NCBI GenBank assembly: GCA_031261905.1
Contig: JAISIS010000028.1
Span: 1 to 12,063 of the forward strand
Direction of reading: 5' to 3'
Length of the DNA: 12,063 nucleotides
Source: Burkholderiaceae bacterium
GTDB lineage: Bacteria; Pseudomonadota; Gammaproteobacteria; Burkholderiales; Burkholderiaceae_D
Positions within the stretch are counted from its first letter, which is position 1; each line of letters begins with the position of its first letter. The position numbers and the translations under genes were made by a program. Positions 1-7,272 of the stretch are shown piece after piece. The notes beneath the pieces are model-generated. The model searched no databases, was not told the DNA's origin, and saw only the letters and a list, made by a program, of their open reading frames with translations.

Positions 1-275
1 TTTCCAGCCACCTGGCGCAACCCGGCAACGGAAGTCGCCACAAACAGCACGGATTCCTCTCCCTGCACGTGATTAAGCGCCTCTTCCAGTGAGGAACTGA
101 CCGTAAGCTGCTCCGGGAAATTCAGGCCGGGCAAGGCCGCCTTGTTCTCGCGCGCCTGCTTCGCCGCCAGCATATGGGCCTCATCCCGTCCCCAAAGGAG
201 GACCGGATGGCGTTGCGCCAGAACAACAGCCAGTGCAGTGCCCCAGGCGCCTGCGCCAAGGATGGTGATTTTCAT
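1..275 (-). CDS. gpsA: Glycerol-3-phosphate dehydrogenase [NAD(P)+], N-terminal part
   Basis: Cytosolic enzyme that reduces dihydroxyacetone phosphate to sn-glycerol 3-phosphate, the backbone for phospholipid synthesis. The reading frame starts at ATG 275-273 with MKITILGAGAWGTALA. This is the Rossmann nucleotide-binding loop GxGxWGTAL (residues 8-16) that marks the GpsA N-terminus. A later stretch with FVATSV fits the usual second strand of the fold. The gene is cut by the window edge after about 91 codons, so the substrate-binding domain is not visible. The start lies 1 bp after the TAG of the upstream SH3-like gene with no clear Shine-Dalgarno, so translation is probably coupled. It is the last visible gene of the rhodanese-grxC-secB-SH3 run, a placement after secB that is common in proteobacteria. 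Confidence 0.95.
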   Translation of the reverse strand, partial: MKITILGAGAWGTALAVVLAQRHPVLLWGRDEAHMLAAKQARENKAALPGLNFPEQLTVSSSLEEALNHVQGEESVLFVATSVAGLRQVAG

Positions 276-276
276 T

Positions 277-723
277 CTAGCTGCCCCAGACTTCATCGGC
301 GCGCGCAAAACCGGTTTCGCCATCCGGATGGGATACGCCAATCCAGCCGGGAACGGCGGACGGCTGTTTTTCCAGGATGACATGCCGCTTCGCCCTGAAT
401 ACTACTGGTGAAGCGGCATCCGGCGAAGCGTGTATCTGCGCCAGCTCTGTTTTTACCATGACAAAATGCTTTTGCCCCAGCGCCCTGGATTCAATCCACG
501 CCATGTCTCCAGCCATATCCCGTACTTTGGTCCAGTCCTGGTAGGAAAACAGCACCTCCACCGGCATATGCGCGGGCGCAATAAAGCGCTTGACGCCATT
601 ATAGCTTGGCGCATCATACAAGATGGCAGGCTCGTCACCTACCGCAGAAAAGCTGAATGCATAAACTGTCCCTGCCGCCAGCGCCAACGCCAGCGCAAGA
701 ATCGGCAAGCGGAGGAATTTCAT
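277..723 (-). CDS. Exported SH3-like domain protein
   Basis: A 148-residue protein with a textbook Sec signal peptide: MKFLRLP, then an Ala/Leu-rich core, ending around TVYA with cleavage near residue 22. The mature part looks like two consecutive bacterial SH3-like repeats (about residues 26-85 and 86-148). Each has the pattern 'ILYDAPS...VLFSYQDWTKVRD...AWIESR' and 'IHASPDA...ILEKQ...WIGVSHPDGETGFARADEVWG'. Such domains bind peptides or peptidoglycan in the periplasm. No catalytic residues are seen and the exact partner is unknown. I chose ATG 723. An in-frame ATG at 735 would add only MACP and also gives a usable signal peptide. Neither start has a good Shine-Dalgarno, and both sit within 15 bp of the secB stop, so coupling to secB is likely. 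The signal peptide and the neighbouring secB suggest an exported envelope protein, but a functional link between them is only inferred. Confidence 0.85.
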   Translation of the reverse strand: MKFLRLPILALALALAAGTVYAFSFSAVGDEPAILYDAPSYNGVKRFIAPAHMPVEVLFSYQDWTKVRDMAGDMAWIESRALGQKHFVMVKTELAQIHASPDAASPVVFRAKRHVILEKQPSAVPGWIGVSHPDGETGFARADEVWGS

Positions 724-736
724 GGGGCAGGCCATG

Positions 737-1237
737 TTATCGGGCGGGTTGCGCTCCGGCGGCACTGCCATTGCCGACGACTTCCTGCGCAGTCTCTCCG
801 CCCTGAACGCGCTCGCGGTAATAGGCTTCAAAATTAATTTCAGCCAGATGAACCGGAGGGAAACCGGAACGCAGCACGATATCGGCAATATTGGCGCGCA
901 GGTACGGGTACACAATGCTTGCGCAGGTAATGAAAAGCACCTGGTCAAGCGTTTCCTTCGGCAGATTGCGCACTTCAAAGATACCGGCCTGCTTGCCTTC
1001 AATCAGATAGGCGGTCTTTTCCCCGATCTTCGCCGTCAGCGTAACGGTAACCGTTGTTTCATAAGTGGTTTCCGCCAGCGCATCCACTCCCACATTGATG
1101 GTGATCTGCAAGTCCGGCATTTTCTGTTCCAGAAAAATGGCCGGCGAATTGGGCTGTTCCAGTGACAAATCCTTCAGATAAATGGTTTGGAGCTGAAAAA
1201 CTGGCCGTGAGGCGTCAGCGGTTGTTTCAGAAGACAT
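737..1237 (-). CDS. secB: Protein-export chaperone SecB
   Basis: A 166-residue tetrameric cytosolic chaperone that holds preproteins unfolded and passes them to SecA for Sec-dependent export. Family hallmarks are visible: the N-terminal strand 'FQLQTIYLKDLSLEQPNSP' (residues 14-32), the central beta sheet with 'VTVTLTAKIGEKTAYLIEGKQAGIFEV' (about 64-89), and the helix 'YPYLRANIADIVLRSGFPPVHLAEINF' (110-136). The C-terminal tail after residue 145 is Gly/Ala-rich and longer than in the E. coli protein (155 aa), as in many betaproteobacterial SecBs. The start ATG 1237 is supported by CCGGAG 7 bases upstream. It is the third gene of its operon, 31 bp after grxC. The grxC-secB-gpsA neighbourhood is classical for proteobacteria. 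Confidence 0.97.
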   Translation of the reverse strand: MSSETTADASRPVFQLQTIYLKDLSLEQPNSPAIFLEQKMPDLQITINVGVDALAETTYETTVTVTLTAKIGEKTAYLIEGKQAGIFEVRNLPKETLDQVLFITCASIVYPYLRANIADIVLRSGFPPVHLAEINFEAYYRERVQGGETAQEVVGNGSAAGAQPAR

Positions 1238-1268
1238 GGATGAACTCCGGTTGATGATGAAATAAAAA

Positions 1269-1532
1269 TCAGGCTTTTTGCAACAGCGGCAGCAGCAGGC
1301 CCTGCCTGTCCAGGGCCGCCAGATCGTCATAGCCGCCGACATGCGTTTCGCCTATGTATATCTGGGGAACCGTGCGGCGTCCGGTTCTCTGCATCATTTC
1401 ATCCCGCAGGCTGTCGTCTTCGTCAATACACTTCTTCTCGATATCCCGGACGCCTTTCATCTGAAGGAGCTTTTCCGCCATGGTGCAGTAAGGGCACACC
1501 GCCTTTGCATACATGAAAACAGTGGAGGACAT
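1269..1532 (-). CDS. grxC: Glutaredoxin 3 (class I, dithiol)
   Basis: A small (87 aa) glutathione-dependent thiol-disulfide oxidoreductase. It shows the dithiol active site CPYC (Cys13, Cys16), the cis-proline motif TVPQI (residues 54-58) and the glutathione-binding GGYDD (67-71) of the GrxC family. Length matches the family (about 83-90 aa). An ATG two codons upstream (1538) lies 1 bp after the rhodanese stop and is also possible. I prefer ATG 1532 because a GAG-containing purine stretch sits 7-9 bases before it. Together with the preceding rhodanese it forms a redox/sulfur pair in front of secB. Confidence 0.95.
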   Translation of the reverse strand: MSSTVFMYAKAVCPYCTMAEKLLQMKGVRDIEKKCIDEDDSLRDEMMQRTGRRTVPQIYIGETHVGGYDDLAALDRQGLLLPLLQKA

Positions 1533-1539
1533 TATCATC

Positions 1540-1938
1540 TCACAATGTAACAGGCAGACCGTTTGTTTTCCACTCGGCCATACCGCCTTTCAGGTTGAAC
1601 ACCTGTGAAAAGCCGGATTTTCTCAAAAACTCGGCCGCCTTTTGTGAATTCCTGCCGTCTTCGCAAATTACAATCACCGGTTGCGATTTCAGTTTTTCAA
1701 TGCGCGCCAGACGCGACTCAAGCGAGTCGTAAGGAATGTGGATGGCGTTGAGCAAGTGCCCGGTTTTGTATGCATCCTGACCACGGACATCAATAATGGC
1801 GGCCTTGCCTTTGTTGATCAGTTGCGTCGCTTCCGTATGGCTGATGCGGGAGCCGCGCCGGATTCTGGGCCACAGCAAAGCGCCTATACAATACAGCACC
1901 ACACAGACCAGAAAAATGTTATCCCAAATAAAATTCAC
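1540..1938 (-). CDS. Membrane-anchored rhodanese-domain sulfurtransferase
   Basis: A single-domain rhodanese of 132 residues with an N-terminal membrane anchor. Residues 6-24 (DNIFLVCVVLYCIGALLWP) form one transmembrane segment followed by a basic RIRRGSR stretch, so the catalytic domain should face the cytosol. The rhodanese fold shows 'IIDVRGQDAYKTGHLLNAIHIPY' (48-70), the active-site loop beginning at Cys92 (CEDGRNS), and the C-terminal 'LKGGMAEWKTNGLPV'. The cysteine is expected to carry a persulfide. The physiological sulfur acceptor is unknown. I chose GTG 1938, which has GGGA about 7 bases upstream. The upstream TTG at 1962 would add an unlikely tail and lies only about 8 bases from the predicted transcription start. 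It is the first gene of the operon leading to gpsA. Confidence 0.88.
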   Translation of the reverse strand: MNFIWDNIFLVCVVLYCIGALLWPRIRRGSRISHTEATQLINKGKAAIIDVRGQDAYKTGHLLNAIHIPYDSLESRLARIEKLKSQPVIVICEDGRNSQKAAEFLRKSGFSQVFNLKGGMAEWKTNGLPVTL

Positions 1939-1976
1939 AATATTTCCCGTAAGGATCGTCAATTACAAACGGCTAC

Positions 1977-1982
1977 ATTATA
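1977..1982 (-). promoter_or_regulatory. Likely -10 box for the rhodanese-grxC-secB-SH3-gpsA operon
   Basis: On the minus strand this is a perfect TATAAT in the AT-rich gap between the divergent rhodanese and gpmA genes. It would place the transcript start near 1970, about 30 bases before the GTG start codon. No recognisable -35 hexamer lies at the usual distance, so it may need an activator. The same AT-rich stretch probably also holds the gpmA promoter on the plus strand, but I cannot pick convincing boxes there. Confidence 0.5.
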
Positions 1983-2031
1983 AAATAGAAATATGCAGGG
2001 CATTCGTGATACTTAAAATTCATACTCGACT

Positions 2032-2763
2032 ATGCATAAAATTGTATTCATGCGGCACGGACAATCCGTCTGGAATTCTGAAAACCGTTTCACAGGATGG
2101 TCTGATGTTGACCTGAGCGAAAGAGGAAAAGCCGAAGCCAGGGAGGCTGGCAGGCTTTTGCGGGAATCCGGTTTTGAGTTTGATCTTGCTTATACCTCCG
2201 TCCTGAAACGCGCCATCCGCACACTCTGGATTGCGCTGGACGAAATGAACCGCATGTGGCTGCCTGTTTCCTGCCACTGGCAACTGAATGAAAAACATTA
2301 TGGCGCGTTGCAGGGATTGAACAAAGCGGAAACCGCCAACAAATTCGGTACCGAACAGGTCCATCTATGGCGGCGAAGCTATTCTGTCGCGCCTGATCCG
2401 CTCAGTCTGGACGATGCGCGCACTTCTTTTGCCGAGCCTGCGTACCGGCATCTCAAGCGTGACCAGATTCCCCTGACGGAAAGTCTCAAGGACACTATCG
2501 CACGGGCCATGCCGTTATGGAATAACGTCATCGCACCGCAGATACGGCAGGGCAAGCGTATTCTGATCGCTGCGCACGGCAACAGCCTGCGTGCGCTGAT
2601 CAAGGAACTGGACCAGATCAGCGATGACGCTATTGCCGATCTGAACATCCCCACAGGGCAGCCGCTGGTTTATGAACTGGACGACAATTTGCGCCCGATC
2701 CGTCATTACTACCTGGGCAAAGTGCCTGAAATGCGCAACAAGGAGGCGTTGACAACACGCTGA
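2032..2763 (+). CDS. gpmA: 2,3-bisphosphoglycerate-dependent phosphoglycerate mutase
   Basis: Cytosolic glycolytic and gluconeogenic enzyme interconverting 3- and 2-phosphoglycerate through a phosphohistidine. At 243 aa it has the length of the dPGM family (about 230-250). Signatures: the RHG motif at residues 8-10 with His9 as phosphate acceptor, '[15 protein letters not shown]' (18-32), Arg60 in SVLKRAIRT, Glu87 in LNEKHYG, and the second catalytic histidine His182 in AHGNS. The C-terminal tail '[15 protein letters not shown]' is typical of proteobacterial GpmA. The start ATG 2032 is the first in frame and matches family N-termini, but no Shine-Dalgarno is visible before it. It is divergent from the rhodanese operon and lies 26 bp before envC. 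The order gpmA-envC-ctpA recurs in Burkholderiales. Confidence 0.97.
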   Translation: MHKIVFMRHGQSVWNSENRFTGWSDVDLSERGKAEAREAGRLLRESGFEFDLAYTSVLKRAIRTLWIALDEMNRMWLPVSCHWQLNEKHYGALQGLNKAETANKFGTEQVHLWRRSYSVAPDPLSLDDARTSFAEPAYRHLKRDQIPLTESLKDTIARAMPLWNNVIAPQIRQGKRILIAAHGNSLRALIKELDQISDDAIADLNIPTGQPLVYELDDNLRPIRHYYLGKVPEMRNKEALTTR

Positions 2764-2789
2764 AGATCATGAGGTAACGCGACATCCAT

Positions 2790-4220
2790 ATGACTGTTTG
2801 CACCACTGCGCTTTCTTTTTGTGAACGCGCAAAAAAAGAAAGCCTTCATGATGTTTTTTGTTTCCTGCTGACATTGCTGTTGTCGGTTGTGCTGGCTGCA
2901 CCCTGTATGGCGGCACAGCCAGCTAAAAAAACCGCGAAGACCCAGCAGAAAACCGGCAAGACCACCCCCAAAACCTCCACAAATAAAACCACCCCAAAGA
3001 AAACTACCACAAAAAAGGCCTCCGCAAAAACACCGGACAAATCCGCCAAAGCCGACAGCACAAAACAAAAACGGGCGGCTGAAAGCGAACGTGGCAAGGT
3101 GCGGCAGCAACTGACCAGACTCAAACGCGAAATCGGCAAAACGGAAACCGAAAAGGACAAGGCCGCCAATACCCTGGCCAAATCGGAAGAAGCCATTAAT
3201 AAAACAAACCGTTCCATCCAGGATCTGGAGAAAAAACAAAGCTTTACCGAGAATCGCCTGGAACAACTGACGGCGGAACAGTCACGGCTGGAAACCACCG
3301 TCGCGGAGCAGCAGAACCAGCTCGCCAGCCTCCTGCAGGAACAATATATTTCCGGGAGCGAGAACCGGATGAAGCTGTTTTTGTCTGGCGACAACCCCAA
3401 CCGCGTCAACCGGGAATTGCAATATATGTCGTATATTTCGGAAGCGCAGGCAACGCTGACCAGTTCGCTTCAGTCCAATCTGCTCGCGGTTGACAACAAA
3501 CGTACGCAAACAGCTTCCACCAAACAGGAGCTGGAAAGCATTTCCCGGCAAAAGCAAACGCAAAAAAAGCAACTTGAAAAAGAAAAGGCCGAGCGTGCCG
3601 TGTTGCTGGCCCAGCTTTCTTCCAAACTGGAACAGCAGCGCAAACAGGCCGAGAAGCTGGAGCAGGATGAAAAGCGGCTTTCATCTCTCGTTGACAAGCT
3701 GGCCCGCAAGATCGAGGAACAACGAAAAGCCGCCGCAAAAAGGGCTGCCGCCAAAAAACGCAAGGGCAAGGGAGAACAACCACAAAAAGTGGAAGCAGTT
3801 GCTGACGCGTCATCATCCAAAAGCGCGTTCGGCAAGATGCGGGGACGTCTGAAACTGCCGGTAAAAGGCACCATCACGGCGCACTATGGCTCAAAACGCG
3901 CGGATGGCCCAAGCTGGAAAGGCATTTTCATCGAAACGCCAGCCGGTGCGGAAATCCGCTGCGTTGCCAATGGTGAAGTGGTCTTTGCCGACTGGTTGCG
4001 CGGCTTTGGCAATCTGATTATTGTTGATCACGGCGCGCAATACATGACCATTTACGCCAACGCGCAAACCTTGCGCAAAAAAACGGGAGAACGCGTAAAA
4101 GGTGGTGATGTTATAGCCAACGCAGGCAATAGCAGCGATAATACGCAAACCGGTTTATATTTCGAGATGCGTCATAACGGGCAGGCATTCAACCCCATGG
4201 ACTGGGTAACTACTAGGTGA
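2790..4220 (+). CDS. envC: Murein hydrolase activator, EnvC-like (M23/LytM family)
   Basis: Periplasmic factor expected to switch on N-acetylmuramyl-L-alanine amidases at the division septum. The 476-aa product has a hydrophobic signal segment (about 23-41) ending near Ala42, a Lys/Thr-rich low-complexity stretch (43-95), a long charged coiled coil (about 97-335) and a C-terminal LytM domain (about 356-470). The LytM catalytic histidines are replaced: the first motif reads SWKGIFI and the last reads GLYFEMRH rather than HLHFE. This is the pattern of the non-catalytic activator EnvC in E. coli, so I infer an amidase activator rather than an endopeptidase. The ATG at 2790 opens the frame but its best purine run, GAGGT, is 14 bases upstream, so the exact N-terminus is uncertain. 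It follows gpmA and is coupled to ctpA. Confidence 0.92.
   Translation: MTVCTTALSFCERAKKESLHDVFCFLLTLLLSVVLAAPCMAAQPAKKTAKTQQKTGKTTPKTSTNKTTPKKTTTKKASAKTPDKSAKADSTKQKRAAESERGKVRQQLTRLKREIGKTETEKDKAANTLAKSEEAINKTNRSIQDLEKKQSFTENRLEQLTAEQSRLETTVAEQQNQLASLLQEQYISGSENRMKLFLSGDNPNRVNRELQYMSYISEAQATLTSSLQSNLLAVDNKRTQTASTKQELESISRQKQTQKKQLEKEKAERAVLLAQLSSKLEQQRKQAEKLEQDEKRLSSLVDKLARKIEEQRKAAAKRAAAKKRKGKGEQPQKVEAVADASSSKSAFGKMRGRLKLPVKGTITAHYGSKRADGPSWKGIFIETPAGAEIRCVANGEVVFADWLRGFGNLIIVDHGAQYMTIYANAQTLRKKTGERVKGGDVIANAGNSSDNTQTGLYFEMRHNGQAFNPMDWVTTR
4215..4220 (+). promoter_or_regulatory. Ribosome binding site of ctpA inside the envC stop region
   Basis: AGGTGA is a near-ideal Shine-Dalgarno, 7 bases before the ATG of ctpA. 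It overlaps the last codon and the TGA of envC, so translation of the two envelope proteins is probably coupled. It also fixes the ctpA start. Confidence 0.8.
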
Positions 4221-4227
4221 TTGATAT

Positions 4228-5799
4228 ATGGGCGGAAAATTTCGCAACATCATACTTATAGGTCTTGGCATGCTGGCAGGCATTGCAGCTTCCATGCAAT
4301 TCTCCGCGATGGCGCAAAAGCCTGTCGCCCCGCTTCCCCTTGATGAACTCAGACAGTTGGCTGACGTTTTTGGCCTTATCAAGACAGACTATGTGGAATC
4401 GGTTGACGATAAAAAGCTGCTGACTGAAGCCATTTCCGGCATGGTATCCTCGCTGGACCCGCATTCGGCCTATCTGGATAAAAAAGCGCTGAAAGAACTG
4501 AAGGAAGGCACACAGGGGCGCTTTGGCGGCCTCGGCATTGAAGTCGGGACGGAAGATGGCTTCATCAAGGTCATTTCGCCTATCGAGGATACCCCGGCCT
4601 ACCGCGCGGGCATCAAGCCGGGCGACCTGATTACCCGTCTGGATGGCGTATCCGTCAAGGATATGACGCTGGACGAGGCTGTTAAAAGGATGCGCGGAGA
4701 ACCCAATACAAAAATTACCCTGACCATCGTACGCAAAAACGAGAACAAGCCTCTGACAGTAACCATCGTCCGTGAGGAAATCCGCATCAGGAGCGTCAAA
4801 TCCAAAATGATCGAACCGGGTTACGGCTGGCTCCGGATCGCGCAGTTCCAGGAACCCACCGTGGAAGATTTAGTCAAACGAATCAATGCGCTCTATGCCC
4901 AATCCCCCAATATGAAGGGGCTGGTCCTGGACCTGCGCAATGATCCTGGCGGCATTCTGCCTGGCGCTATCGGTGTGGCATCCATTTTCCTGCCGAAGGA
5001 TCTTGTTGTCGTTTCCACCAACGGGCAGCTCCCGGAATCCAAGGCGACTTTCTACTCCCGCCCCGAATTTTATGCCGGGCGTCATCTGGGCGATCCGTTG
5101 GCAAAACTGCCTCCACAGGTTAAAACCGTTCCTGTTGTCGTGCTGGTCAACGTCGGCTCCGCTTCCGCATCTGAAATCGTGGCGGGAGCCTTGCAGGATC
5201 ACAAGCGGGCCACTCTTCTCGGCACCAAGACATTTGGTAAAGGTTCCGTACAAACCGTACGGCAGATTTCACAGGATACCGCCGTCAAGCTGACAACCGC
5301 CCGCTATTACACGCCAAGTGGCCGTTCCATCCAGGCAAAAGGCATTGTGCCCGATCTTATGGTAGATGAAACGCCCGAAGGAGATGGTTACAACAGTATG
5401 CGCCTGCGGGAAGCCGATCTGTTCAAACACCTTTCCGATGATCCTGCTCATGCGAATGACGAAGCGCAACGCGCCAGTGAAGAAGAGGAGCAGCGCCTTT
5501 TGAGCGGTGCGAAGAAATACAAGCCGCTTGAATACGGCAGCAAGGATGATTTCCAGTTGATGCAGGCCCTCAATTACCTGAAAGGGCAGCCGGTTAAATT
5601 ATCCAGGGCAGCCACCGATGAAAAGAAGAATAGCGCCTCATCCGCTAAATCAGGTACCGATAAGGAGCACGGCATGAAAGGTACGGAGAAAAACTCCGGC
5701 AAGGAAAATGAATGCCCGCAAATCCCGGGATGGCAATGCTCCGACAAACCCGCCCCGGGCAAAGATACCGGCAAAAAAACCGGGAAAAGCAAACCCTGA
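4228..5799 (+). CDS. ctpA: Carboxyl-terminal processing protease (S41 family, PDZ domain)
   Basis: A 523-aa serine protease anchored in or exported across the inner membrane that trims or degrades periplasmic proteins. The N-terminus (about residues 7-29) is a signal peptide or anchor. It is followed by the CtpA cap with 'DYVESVDDKKLLTEAISGM', a PDZ domain (about 96-180, with GRFGGLGIEV and AGIKPGD) and the S41 core. The catalytic dyad is visible: Ser313 in GSASASEI and Lys338 in TFGKGSVQ, with Gln342 at the conserved position, in the same spacing as known CtpA/Prc enzymes. In related systems, CtpA-type proteases control peptidoglycan hydrolases, which fits its coupling to envC. After about residue 455 the sequence becomes a Lys/Ser/Gly-rich tail with two cysteines (CPQIPGWQC) that is not part of the usual core. 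Confidence 0.96.
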   Translation: MGGKFRNIILIGLGMLAGIAASMQFSAMAQKPVAPLPLDELRQLADVFGLIKTDYVESVDDKKLLTEAISGMVSSLDPHSAYLDKKALKELKEGTQGRFGGLGIEVGTEDGFIKVISPIEDTPAYRAGIKPGDLITRLDGVSVKDMTLDEAVKRMRGEPNTKITLTIVRKNENKPLTVTIVREEIRIRSVKSKMIEPGYGWLRIAQFQEPTVEDLVKRINALYAQSPNMKGLVLDLRNDPGGILPGAIGVASIFLPKDLVVVSTNGQLPESKATFYSRPEFYAGRHLGDPLAKLPPQVKTVPVVVLVNVGSASASEIVAGALQDHKRATLLGTKTFGKGSVQTVRQISQDTAVKLTTARYYTPSGRSIQAKGIVPDLMVDETPEGDGYNSMRLREADLFKHLSDDPAHANDEAQRASEEEEQRLLSGAKKYKPLEYGSKDDFQLMQALNYLKGQPVKLSRAATDEKKNSASSAKSGTDKEHGMKGTEKNSGKENECPQIPGWQCSDKPAPGKDTGKKTGKSKP

Positions 5800-5813
5800 T
5801 GAAAGGATCCGGC

Positions 5814-6581
5814 ATGACTCCGCAGCAATCCGAACGCTATTCCCGCCATACTCTGCTGAAAGAGCTGGGCGAAGTCGGCCAGGAAAAAATCCTGGCGGCT
5901 CATGCCCTTGTTATCGGTGCAGGCGGTCTTGGCTCACCGGTCTGTTATTACCTGGCCTCCAGCGGCATTGGAAAAATCACGCTGGTGGATGACGATGTGG
6001 TTGACCGAACCAATCTTCACCGCCAGATCCTGCATACGGATGACCGCGTGGGTGAACTGAAGGCACTTTCCGGCAAAAAAACCCTGGGGAAAATAAACCC
6101 CGATGTCACGGTACTTGCGCTGACGGAACGGCCTGACGAATCCCGCCTGCATACGCTTGCCGCCGATGCCACGGTAGTGCTGGATTGTACGGACAACTTC
6201 GCTTCCCGCCATGCCATCAACCGCGTTTGCGTCGCCAACAAGCTGCCGCTGGTTTCTGGCGCTACCCTGCGTTTTGACGGGCAGGTTTCGGTTTACGACA
6301 TGCGCCGTGATGACGCGCCCTGCTATTCCTGCCTTTTTTCGGCTGACCAGCCTTTTCAGGACAGGAAAGCTGCCGAGTTCGGGGTATTCGCGCCGGTTGT
6401 CGGCATTATCGGAACAATCCAGGCAGCCGAAGCCTTGAAGCTGGTGGCAGGAATAGGCGAATCCCTGGCCGGTTCCCTGTTGCTTCTGGACGGACTGAAA
6501 ATGGAGTGGTCCAGGATGCAACTGGATCGCAACCCGGATTGCCCGGTATGCGGCAATAATGCCGCGCACCGTGCGAAGTAA
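5814..6581 (+). CDS. moeB: MoeB/ThiF-type sulfur-carrier adenylyltransferase (HesA/MoeB/ThiF family)
   Basis: E1-like enzyme expected to adenylate the C-terminal glycine of a ubiquitin-like sulfur carrier (MoaD or ThiS). The 255-aa protein matches the family length. Visible elements: 'RYSRHTLL' (8-15), the ATP loop GAGGLGS (35-41), 'NLHRQILH' (67-74), DCTDN (124-128), and a structural zinc site from CYSC (Cys170, Cys173) and CPVC (Cys243, Cys246). The cysteine normally found just before the 'GVF/GVM-P' segment is absent: the site reads KAAEFGVF with Ala186/Ala187. ATG 5814 is chosen because AAAGGA lies 6 bases upstream. An in-frame ATG at 5799 overlaps the ctpA TGA and would add five residues. 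No molybdopterin or thiamine genes are adjacent, so MoaD versus ThiS as partner cannot be decided here. The moeB symbol is a family label. Confidence 0.85.
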   Translation: MTPQQSERYSRHTLLKELGEVGQEKILAAHALVIGAGGLGSPVCYYLASSGIGKITLVDDDVVDRTNLHRQILHTDDRVGELKALSGKKTLGKINPDVTVLALTERPDESRLHTLAADATVVLDCTDNFASRHAINRVCVANKLPLVSGATLRFDGQVSVYDMRRDDAPCYSCLFSADQPFQDRKAAEFGVFAPVVGIIGTIQAAEALKLVAGIGESLAGSLLLLDGLKMEWSRMQLDRNPDCPVCGNNAAHRAK

Positions 6582-6583
6582 TC

Positions 6584-7249
6584 TCAGGCAGCGCCGTAGC
6601 GCACGCGATAAGCGTTAACCGCGTCACGATGCGCGGCCAGTTCGCCATTGGCGCCTTCCCGTGAAAGATACGCCATCAGATCATCCAGGTTGGCAATGGA
6701 CAATACAGGCATGTGGTAGGCCTTCTCAACCTCCTGTACTGCCGACAGCGGCGATAGCGCGCCATCCTTGCCGGAGCGTTCCATCCGGTCCAGTGCGATA
6801 AGCACCACTGCCGGTTCGGCATGGGCTGCACGGATAATGTCAACCGACTCCCCAACGGAAGTGCCAGCGGAAATCACATCATCCACAATCACTACCCGCC
6901 CTTTGACCGGGGCGCCAACCAGCGTCCCGCCTTCGCCGTGATCCTTCGCTTCCTTGCGGTTGAAAGCAAACGGAGTATTACGTCCCCTGCCCGCCAAGGC
7001 TACGGCAACCGCCGACACCAGCGGGATGCCCTTGTATGCCGGGCCATACAGCATATCGAAAGCCACCCCGGAATCCAGCAGGGTTTGCGCATAAAAATCC
7101 GCCAGCCTTCCCAGTGATTGCCCATCATTGAACAGGCCCGCATTGAAAAAATAGGGTGACATCCGTCCCGCCTTGGTCACAAATTGCCCAAAGCGCAATA
7201 CCCCTGCCTCAACGGCAAACCGTATAAAGTCCTGTCGTAAATTACTCAC
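6584..7249 (-). CDS. pyrE: Orotate phosphoribosyltransferase
   Basis: Cytosolic enzyme of de novo pyrimidine synthesis, joining orotate to PRPP to give OMP. The 221-aa product carries the PRPP-binding signature [13 protein letters not shown] (119-131), '[10 protein letters not shown]' (68-77) and the mobile catalytic loop '[11 protein letters not shown]' (98-108), with lysines and His105 as in the PyrE family. The start is GTG 7249, with AGGT a few bases upstream. It lies 23 bp downstream of trpB, so it is read from the trpB transcript unless a promoter lies inside trpB. Its stop codon is 2 bp from that of the convergent moeB-like gene, leaving no room for a separate terminator. Confidence 0.97.
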   Translation of the reverse strand: MSNLRQDFIRFAVEAGVLRFGQFVTKAGRMSPYFFNAGLFNDGQSLGRLADFYAQTLLDSGVAFDMLYGPAYKGIPLVSAVAVALAGRGRNTPFAFNRKEAKDHGEGGTLVGAPVKGRVVIVDDVISAGTSVGESVDIIRAAHAEPAVVLIALDRMERSGKDGALSPLSAVQEVEKAYHMPVLSIANLDDLMAYLSREGANGELAAHRDAVNAYRVRYGAA

Positions 7250-7272
7250 CGTAAACCTCGTTTGCCTCGCTG

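Noticed and set aside
2709..3409. Two long minus-strand frames rich in Phe/Gly/Cys opposite the start of envC.
   Set aside because: They are the complement of the Lys/Thr/Gln-rich envC coding strand, which explains the odd composition.
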